64,000 nucleotides of DNA from JAHQVI01 sp963749875 (GTDB taxonomy: Bacteria; Pseudomonadota; Alphaproteobacteria; Rhizobiales; Rhodomicrobiaceae): contig CAVVOX010000006.1 in the NCBI GenBank assembly GCA_963749875.1, positions 124,001 to 188,000 on the forward strand, in the 5' to 3' direction. Positions 58,678-64,000 of the stretch are shown here, piece by piece (position 1 is the first letter of the stretch; each line of letters opens with the position of its first letter). A program made the position numbers and the translations under genes. The notes beneath the pieces were generated by a model. The model saw only the letters and a list, made by a program, of their open reading frames with translations, was not told the DNA's origin and did no database searches.

Positions 58678-60402
58678 TCAATCCTTTTTCCTGCCGTCTT
58701 TCTCCGCGCCGAGCTCGCGGACGGCGACAATCTCGGCTTGCGGGAAATGGCGCATGACCGACTTCACCGACGGATGCCGCTTTGCCTCCTCCAGCATCTG
58801 CGCCTCATATTCCCGGCGCACCGCCCCGAGTGGCTTCTCGCCGCGTTCCTCGGTCAGCGAGATCATCCAGCGCTGCCCGGTCCAATGTTTCAGTTTGCGG
58901 CCCAGATCGTTCGCCAGATCCTTGGGCGCATCCGATAGCAAATGCAATTCCACATGGCCGGGCTTGAAGCGGACGAGTTCGACCGTGTCTTCCAGCGCGA
59001 TTTTCAGACGCACATCGCGTTTTTCCCCGGCAAGCGCGACAAGCTCGGCAAAGCTTTCAAGTTTCGGCGCCGCCGCCGATGGCGGCATGTCCTCCTGAAG
59101 CTGCGGCTCCGAAGGAGCATCGATCTGCCCGCCAACGACGCGGCGTCTCGGCGCCGATGACCCCGGCGGCGGGGGCGAATCAGGAACTAGGGGCTCTGAT
59201 CCTGATTCGTTTCGGGAAGATTCACTTTTCGTTTGATTGGCGGGTTTGCCTGTCAAGCGGCGAATGACGTCCTCGGGGGAGGGAAGGTCGGCCGCGTGCG
59301 ACATGCGGATCAGGAGCATTTCGGCGGCCGTCATGCTGTGTGGCGCCCGGCCGACCTCGTCGAGCCCCTTCAGAAGCATCTGCCAGGCGCGGGCGAGCGC
59401 CGCCAGGGTGAGACGCTCCGCGATCGCGGCCGCCCGTTCCCGCTCATTGGCGCTGAGCGCGGCCGCGCTCTCCGGTCCGGCGACCTTAATGCGGCTCGCG
59501 GCATGGACCGCCTCGGCCAGGTCGGAGATGATCTGAACAGGGTCGGCCCCATCGGCATGCAGCGCCACCAGCAGCTCCAGCGCCTCTTTCGGCTTGCCCG
59601 CGAGAACCGCGTCGAGAAGATCGTAGATGCGGCCGCGATCGGCGAGGCCGAGCATGGCCAGCACATTGGCGGCCTTGACCGTGCCGTCGCTATGAGCGAG
59701 CGCCTGATCGAGGATCGACAGCCCGTCCCGCACCGATCCTTCCGCCGCGCGGGAGATCAGAGACAGCGCCTCGGCTTCGGCCTTCTGCCCTTCGGCTTTG
59801 ACGATCTGAGTGAGATGTCCGGTCAGCACGGCGGCGTCGACGCGCCGAAGGTCGAAACGCTGGCAGCGTGACAGCACCGTCACCGGCACTTTGCGGATTT
59901 CGGTGGTGGCAAAAATGAACTTCACATGCGGCGGCGGCTCTTCCAGCGTCTTCAGGAGGCCATTGAACGCGGCCTTGGACAGCATGTGCACTTCGTCGAT
60001 GATGAAGACCTTATAGCGCGCATAGGCGGGTTTGTAGCGCACCAACTCGATGATCTCGCGAATGTCGTCGATGCCGGTATGCGAAGCGGCGTCCATCTCC
60101 ACCACATCGACATGGCGGCTTTCGATGATCGCCTGACAATGCTCGCCGAAATCGGGCATGTCGATCGTGGGCCCGGGATCTTCGCCCGGCTTGGAGTAGT
60201 TCAGCGCCCGCGCAACAATTCGGGCCGTCGTCGTCTTGCCGACGCCGCGCACCCCGGTCAGCATATAGGCCTGCGCAATGCGCCCGCTTCGGAACGCATT
60301 TTTGAGCGTGCGCACCATGGCCTTCTGCCCGATCAAATCGTCGAAGGTTTGCGGGCGGTATTTGCGGGCCAGAACAAGATAAGGCTTCGTTTCGGCGCTC
60401 AT
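58678..60402 (-). CDS. dnaX: DNA polymerase III subunit gamma/tau
   Basis: Clamp-loader ATPase and organiser of the replisome. The 574-residue tau form has LARKYRPQTFDDLIGQ, Walker A TGVRGVGKTTTARIVARAL (about 42-60), Walker B FIIDEVHML and SRC motif VLSRCQRFDL. In the zinc-module region only one cysteine is seen (GEHCQAI), and the segment is shorter than in E. coli. The C-terminal part (after a Pro/Ser-rich linker) is the tau-specific domain. ATG 60402 is chosen (AGGAGAG upstream); ATG 60429 is the alternative. I see no A-rich slippery site for a gamma frameshift. Confidence 0.95.
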   Translation of the reverse strand: MSAETKPYLVLARKYRPQTFDDLIGQKAMVRTLKNAFRSGRIAQAYMLTGVRGVGKTTTARIVARALNYSKPGEDPGPTIDMPDFGEHCQAIIESRHVDVVEMDAASHTGIDDIREIIELVRYKPAYARYKVFIIDEVHMLSKAAFNGLLKTLEEPPPHVKFIFATTEIRKVPVTVLSRCQRFDLRRVDAAVLTGHLTQIVKAEGQKAEAEALSLISRAAEGSVRDGLSILDQALAHSDGTVKAANVLAMLGLADRGRIYDLLDAVLAGKPKEALELLVALHADGADPVQIISDLAEAVHAASRIKVAGPESAAALSANERERAAAIAERLTLAALARAWQMLLKGLDEVGRAPHSMTAAEMLLIRMSHAADLPSPEDVIRRLTGKPANQTKSESSRNESGSEPLVPDSPPPPGSSAPRRRVVGGQIDAPSEPQLQEDMPPSAAAPKLESFAELVALAGEKRDVRLKIALEDTVELVRFKPGHVELHLLSDAPKDLANDLGRKLKHWTGQRWMISLTEERGEKPLGAVRREYEAQMLEEAKRHPSVKSVMRHFPQAEIVAVRELGAEKDGRKKD

Positions 60403-60840
60403 CGGTTGGGCCGGCTCTCCTGAAATCATCGATCTGGCGCAATCTTTAAGATGGCAGGCTGCGCGCCGTCGCCGCAATGCGCTCAGGCTCAGGCCCACGA
60501 AGCTATCAGGCGGCCCATGACGACGCAACTGCACGCATTTTGTGCTGACGGACGACGCAATTTCTACGTGTTTTCCCGCGGAAACAAAACACCGCGTTCC
60601 GTGTTGTGGCCGTAAGCGACAGACAGAGCGCGAATAGGTGTTCCGTGCGCCGCCGAGCGAGCGATAAAGTGTCAAATATATGAAAGTTAATAAAATTTAA
60701 GAAAGATGGCGCAGGAATGCCGGGTTTGTACCGTTTGGACGCCACAAAGCTGTTGTTCATCGCGTGTACAACCAAAGATTGATAGACACTTCTGGGAAAA
60801 AACGCTTGTTCTCGTTTTGTTCTGAGGGCATAAGAGCTGC
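60403..60840. other. Divergent intergenic region dnaX/small gene
   Basis: About 440 bp without a supported gene. The part 60660-60720 is AT-rich (atatatgaaagttaataaaatttaag) and probably holds promoters. I looked for the SRP RNA gene often found near dnaX and saw no conserved GGAAGG...AGCAGCC core. Confidence 0.35.
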
Positions 60841-61071
60841 ATGATTCACCGATACGAAGCCACCTACAGCACAGGCGAAGTGCCGAAAACGCTGATCTTT
60901 CCAGAAGGAACCTTTGAGGCGCTGCCTTTCGAGGTGCGGCTCATGGGGCCGTGGTATGGCTGCCAATATATCGACGGCAAGACGCTCAAGCCCGCGCACC
61001 GCTATGAGATCATGCGTCAGGGCTATACCGTCCTCCGGAACGGCGAGGCAAGGATACGCGATGCGGCTTAG
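60841..61071 (+). CDS. Small hypothetical protein
   Basis: A 76-residue protein with aromatic, strand-rich sequence (MIHRYEATYSTGEVPKTLIFPEGTFEALPFEVRLMGPWYGCQYIDGKTLKPAHRYEIMRQGY in part). The codon use looks coding. I do not recognise the family. It ends before a bidirectional terminator shared with trxA. Confidence 0.6.
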   Translation: MIHRYEATYSTGEVPKTLIFPEGTFEALPFEVRLMGPWYGCQYIDGKTLKPAHRYEIMRQGYTVLRNGEARIRDAA

Positions 61072-61129
61072 GAGTGTCGTCGATCGGGCGCGACTTGGCC
61101 GGGCGCCGTAGGTTACCGGCTGAAAAGCA

Positions 61130-61153
61130 AAGGCTCCGCCAAAGCGGAGCCTT
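61130..61153. terminator. Rho-independent terminator between the small gene and trxA
   Basis: AAGGCTCCGC (61130-61139) and GCGGAGCCTT (61144-61153) form a perfect 10-bp stem around caaa. On the minus strand it is followed by tgcttttc, so it ends trxA; on the plus strand the tail (aattgtc) is weaker. Confidence 0.85.
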
Positions 61154-61177
61154 AATTGTCATCGCAGCAATGGCGAT

Positions 61178-61513
61178 TTACGCTACCTGGACCTCCGCGG
61201 CTTCCGTGATCCACGCCTTGAGCTGATTCTTCGGCTGCGCGCCGACTTTCTGCGCGGCGACCTGTCCGTTCTTGAACAGCAGCAGCGTGGGAATGCCGCG
61301 GATGCCGAAGGCGTCCGGCGTGCGCGGGTTCTCGTCCACATTCATCTTGACGATCTTCACCTTGCCGCCGAATTCCTCGGCAATTTCCTCAAGAGCGGGA
61401 GCGATCATCCGGCACGGGCCGCACCATTCCGCCCAGAAATCTACTACGACCGGCTCCGAAGCCTGCAAGACTTCAGATTCGAAGGTGTCGTCCGAAACGG
61501 CAATCGGCGCCAT
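61178..61513 (-). CDS. trxA: Thioredoxin
   Basis: Small redox protein of 111 residues that reduces disulfides in the cytoplasm. The active site is FWAEWCGPCRMIAPALEEIA (Cys about 34 and 37), with the cis-proline in IRGIPTLLLFKNG. GAGGAG precedes ATG 61513, so the longer upstream frame is not used. It lies downstream of addA on the same strand (68-bp gap), an order usual in Hyphomicrobiales. Confidence 0.96.
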   Translation of the reverse strand: MAPIAVSDDTFESEVLQASEPVVVDFWAEWCGPCRMIAPALEEIAEEFGGKVKIVKMNVDENPRTPDAFGIRGIPTLLLFKNGQVAAQKVGAQPKNQLKAWITEAAEVQVA

Positions 61514-61581
61514 GAAAATTCTCCTCTCTTTGGACTGACGGAGCGAATTCGTCCTAAAGCTGGGTTGAGACCGTCGATAAA

Positions 61582-64000
61582 TCAAGGTGCCGTGCGCCGA
61601 CAGAATTCGTAAAGCAGCCATTCGCCTTTTTCGAGCATGGCCGGCGGAATCGGCATGAGCCGCGGCATTTCGGTCCATAGCAGGGCGGCGCGGACGGCGT
61701 GGCCGGGGAACATGCGGCCGATGGAAAGACGGTAGGCGGCGAGCTGGGCAAGATAAGCCTCGGGCGTCTCCTCGGGCGTTTGCGGGATGTTTGCGCCGGT
61801 CTTGAAGTCAAGGATGACGGCTTCTGCCCCGCGAATCACGAGACGGTCGATCTGGCCCGAGACAAGGATGGGCGCGCCGCCGTCCCGGAGTGGGGGAAGC
61901 TCCGCCATTATGGGGACTTCGGCGCGGCTGTCCGGGCCGAAGAGATCGCCGAAATCCGCAGATTTGAGAATTTCAAGCACGCTGCGCACCAGAAAGTCCC
62001 GCTCATTCTGACCGAGTGTTCCTCCCTCGGCTGCCAGAAATGCCGCCGCGCTCTTCTCCCGCGCCGCCTCGGGCAGGAGCGGCAGTTTTTCCAAGAGACG
62101 GTGAACGAGTTCGCCGCGCAGAAGCGCCTCGCTGCGCGGCCGCATGGCGCCCGCGGCAGTGGTCGGGACGGACATGCCGAGGCGTGACGGATTGACGAGC
62201 ATCGGGAACGGTAAGTCCTCGGGGCTGCGCGCATGCCAGGCGGGTATCGACGCAGGCGCCGCCGCCGGAGCGTGAGCCGCGGCCTCTTTCGGCGGCACCT
62301 CCTGCGTGCATTCCATGCGCCTGACCGGATTGCCTACATAATCAACGGCGTCCGCGAGCCGGCCCTCCAGGCCATCGCAGATCAGATTGTACCAGCAGCC
62401 CTTGTCGCGTCCCGTCTTGCCCTCGAAGCCGGCCACATAGAGCCGGTCGCGCGCCCGCGTCATGGCGACATAGAGCAGCCGGCGATATTCCTCCGTCTCC
62501 GCCTGTTGCTCCGCCTCGCAGGCCTCACGGATTGCGGGCACGAGACGCGCGCCCGGCAGCGTCCATAGGGGCAGCTTCGACGCATGGGGCCGGCGGTCCG
62601 ACGGGCTGAGCTCGACGATTGTATTTTGCGACGCGCTCTTCGACGAGCATGTGTCGGCGAGAAAGACGATATTTGCCTCCAGCCCCTTGGAGCCGTGCAC
62701 GGTCATCACCCGGACCTCGTCGCGCTCGGCCTCCATGTCGCGCTTGATCTCCGGCGAGGCGACGCGCAGCCAATGCAGAAAGCCTTGCTGGGTCGGCGTC
62801 TCGCTCGCCTCATAGGTCAAAGCGAGATTGAGAAACTCATCGATCGCGTCCGCTGCGTCCGGGCCGAGCCGCGCAAGCAGCTTGCCGCGCAGCCCGTCCT
62901 GTTCGAGCCGCGCCATATAGAAGTCGAACGGCTTTTCGTGCGCCGCCAGCGCGCGCCATGCCGTCAGCCGTTCGCTCGCCTCCTTATAGGCGGGACGGTC
63001 CGCCGCTTTTCCGGCGAGGGCGGCCCAAAGCGAGGCATCGCGCTCATGGCCGATGGTAAAGAGATCCTCATCATCGAAGCCGAAGATCGGACTTTTCAGA
63101 AGCGCGGCGAGGGTCAGATCGTCTTCCGGCAGCAAGAGGGCATCGCCCAGCGCCATTAGATCCATCACCGCAAGCTGCTCGGTGAGCCGCATGCGGTCGG
63201 CGCCTGCGACGGGAATGCCCCGGGCCTTAAGCGCCCGCACCATAGGCGCGGCGAAGGGCTCGCGCTTGCGCACCAGGATGAGAATATCGCCGGGACGGAT
63301 CGGCCTGTTCAGCGCCTCGAGCCGTTCGCCGCTGTCGAGCCAGTGCCGGATCTGGCCGGCGATGTGCGCGGCCAGCCTATTGGCCGGCGGCGCGGCGCTT
63401 GCGCTTTCGGCAAAAGGCTCCCAGGCCGGTGCGGCGTCGCGGTCCTCCGGCTCCACGACAGGCCAGACTTCGATCAGCCCGGCCTCGCCCTCGCGATGGG
63501 CGAAATGCTCGACCGGTCGTCCATCGGCGGTCAGGCCGGCCGCACGGGTCTCGGCAAAGACCAGATCGACGGTTTCGAGCACTGCCCTTGTCGAGCGGAA
63601 AGAGAGCGCGAGCGGGGCGTCGATCCAGGGCTGGCAGGCAGCGCGCGCGCGTTCCGAACTGTCGCGCCCGGTCTCGGCGAACAGACGCGGATCGGCGCCC
63701 TGGAAGCGGTAGATCGACTGCTTCTCATCGCCGACCGCGAACATGGTGCGCACGCGCTCCTCGATGCCTTCGCCGGAGAAGAATTCCGCCGTCAGCGCGC
63801 GGACGAGCGCCCATTGCGCCGGGCTCGTATCCTGGGCCTCGTCGACCAGGATGTGGCGCAGATCGGCGTCGAGCCGGAACAGCACCCAGGCGCTCGCATC
63901 GGAGCGCTGGAAGAGGCCGGCCGTCTTGGCGATCAGCCCGTCGAAATCCATCGCGGTGCGCGATGCCTTCGCCTCCTCATAGCGCTGAATGACCGCATCG
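61582..64000 (-). CDS. addA: Double-strand break repair helicase/nuclease AddA, 3' part (5' end outside window)
   Basis: Large subunit of the AddAB helicase-nuclease that processes DNA ends for recombination. About 806 C-terminal residues are in the window and the frame is open to the right edge. UvrD-type helicase motifs are seen: ILVDEAQDTSPAQW (motif II), FAVGDEKQSIYRFQGADPRLF (motif III), VMTVHGSKGLEANIVFLAD (motif V) and YVAMTRARDRLYVAG (motif VI). The C-terminal nuclease domain has VILDFKTGANIP with the catalytic D-x-K. The Walker A motif is not in the window. Confidence 0.95.
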   Translation of the reverse strand, partial: DAVIQRYEEAKASRTAMDFDGLIAKTAGLFQRSDASAWVLFRLDADLRHILVDEAQDTSPAQWALVRALTAEFFSGEGIEERVRTMFAVGDEKQSIYRFQGADPRLFAETGRDSSERARAACQPWIDAPLALSFRSTRAVLETVDLVFAETRAAGLTADGRPVEHFAHREGEAGLIEVWPVVEPEDRDAAPAWEPFAESASAAPPANRLAAHIAGQIRHWLDSGERLEALNRPIRPGDILILVRKREPFAAPMVRALKARGIPVAGADRMRLTEQLAVMDLMALGDALLLPEDDLTLAALLKSPIFGFDDEDLFTIGHERDASLWAALAGKAADRPAYKEASERLTAWRALAAHEKPFDFYMARLEQDGLRGKLLARLGPDAADAIDEFLNLALTYEASETPTQQGFLHWLRVASPEIKRDMEAERDEVRVMTVHGSKGLEANIVFLADTCSSKSASQNTIVELSPSDRRPHASKLPLWTLPGARLVPAIREACEAEQQAETEEYRRLLYVAMTRARDRLYVAGFEGKTGRDKGCWYNLICDGLEGRLADAVDYVGNPVRRMECTQEVPPKEAAAHAPAAAPASIPAWHARSPEDLPFPMLVNPSRLGMSVPTTAAGAMRPRSEALLRGELVHRLLEKLPLLPEAAREKSAAAFLAAEGGTLGQNERDFLVRSVLEILKSADFGDLFGPDSRAEVPIMAELPPLRDGGAPILVSGQIDRLVIRGAEAVILDFKTGANIPQTPEETPEAYLAQLAAYRLSIGRMFPGHAVRAALLWTEMPRLMPIPPAMLEKGEWLLYEFCRRTAP

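Noticed and set aside
58678..60402. Programmed frameshift in dnaX for the gamma subunit
   Set aside because: No A AAA AAG-type slippery sequence was found in the gene.
60403..60840. Possible SRP RNA gene upstream of dnaX
   Set aside because: The conserved core (GGAAGG...AGCAGCC) is absent on both strands.

Overview
The window looks like chromosomal DNA of an alphaproteobacterium, most probably of the order Hyphomicrobiales (Rhizobiales). The reasons are a 5-aminolevulinate synthase (C4 heme route), the gene order plsX-fabH-ihfA-merR-tRNA-Pro, the pairs DUF4164-zapA and CBP3 chaperone-DUF177, the series glyA-nrdR-ribD-ribE-ribBA-ribH-nusB-thiL, a TIGR02301 protein and a K+-independent type proton pyrophosphatase. 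The DNA is GC-rich and densely coding. I cannot name a genus from sequence alone.

Layout. 1-407: tail and terminal inverted repeat of an IS630-type element. 427-3611: hemA, divergent from an orphan pqqD-pqqE pair, with a perfect Fnr/FixK-type box between them. 3609-9317: repeats, then single metabolic genes (GFA protein, lytic transglycosylase, GST, YbfB-type MFS, SDR, M50 protease). 9604-14397: zapA and DUF4164, a split XdhC, an FAD amine/amino-acid dehydrogenase and a solute-binding protein. 14522-17440: a PreP-like M16 protease. 17743-24522: tightly packed glyA to thiL operon. 24590-29003: a decayed urease locus with accessory genes ureE, ureF and ureG, a DUF3995 membrane gene, and a 5'-truncated ureC; ureA, ureB and ureD are absent. 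29246-33951: tRNA-Pro, MerR, IHF-alpha, FabH, PlsX (frameshifted in a G7 tract), DUF177 and a cytochrome bc1 assembly chaperone. 34100-44321: bamE, hppA, an LpoA-like lipoprotein, rsmI-yraN-gshB, comM, tag-ygfZ. 44387-53801: dihydroorotase, LysE exporter, several small unknowns, NUDIX, TerB-SDR-GATase group, and a compact YadA-type trimeric adhesin. 54224-57953: partial carotenoid cluster (crtI, remnant of type 2 IPP isomerase, crtE, crtZ). 58171-64000: ybaB, dnaX, trxA and the 3' part of addA.

How it works together. Most genes are housekeeping: heme, riboflavin, thiamine diphosphate, membrane lipid synthesis, envelope assembly and DNA replication/repair. The carotenoid genes would supply GGPP, desaturate phytoene and hydroxylate beta-rings, but phytoene synthase and lycopene cyclase are not in the window. 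The urease locus probably no longer makes an active enzyme because the nickel-binding HxH region of UreC and both small subunits are missing.

The most unusual structure is an interspersed palindromic repeat of about 51 bp (five copies or part copies, at 3609, 27617, 42651, 57983 and 58051). It sits at gene 3' ends, supplies the TAG stop codon of three unrelated genes (pqqE, ureC, comM), is usually followed by a second hairpin module, and in three copies carries at its edge a perfect TTGAT-N4-ATCAA sequence, the same form as the Fnr/FixK box upstream of hemA.
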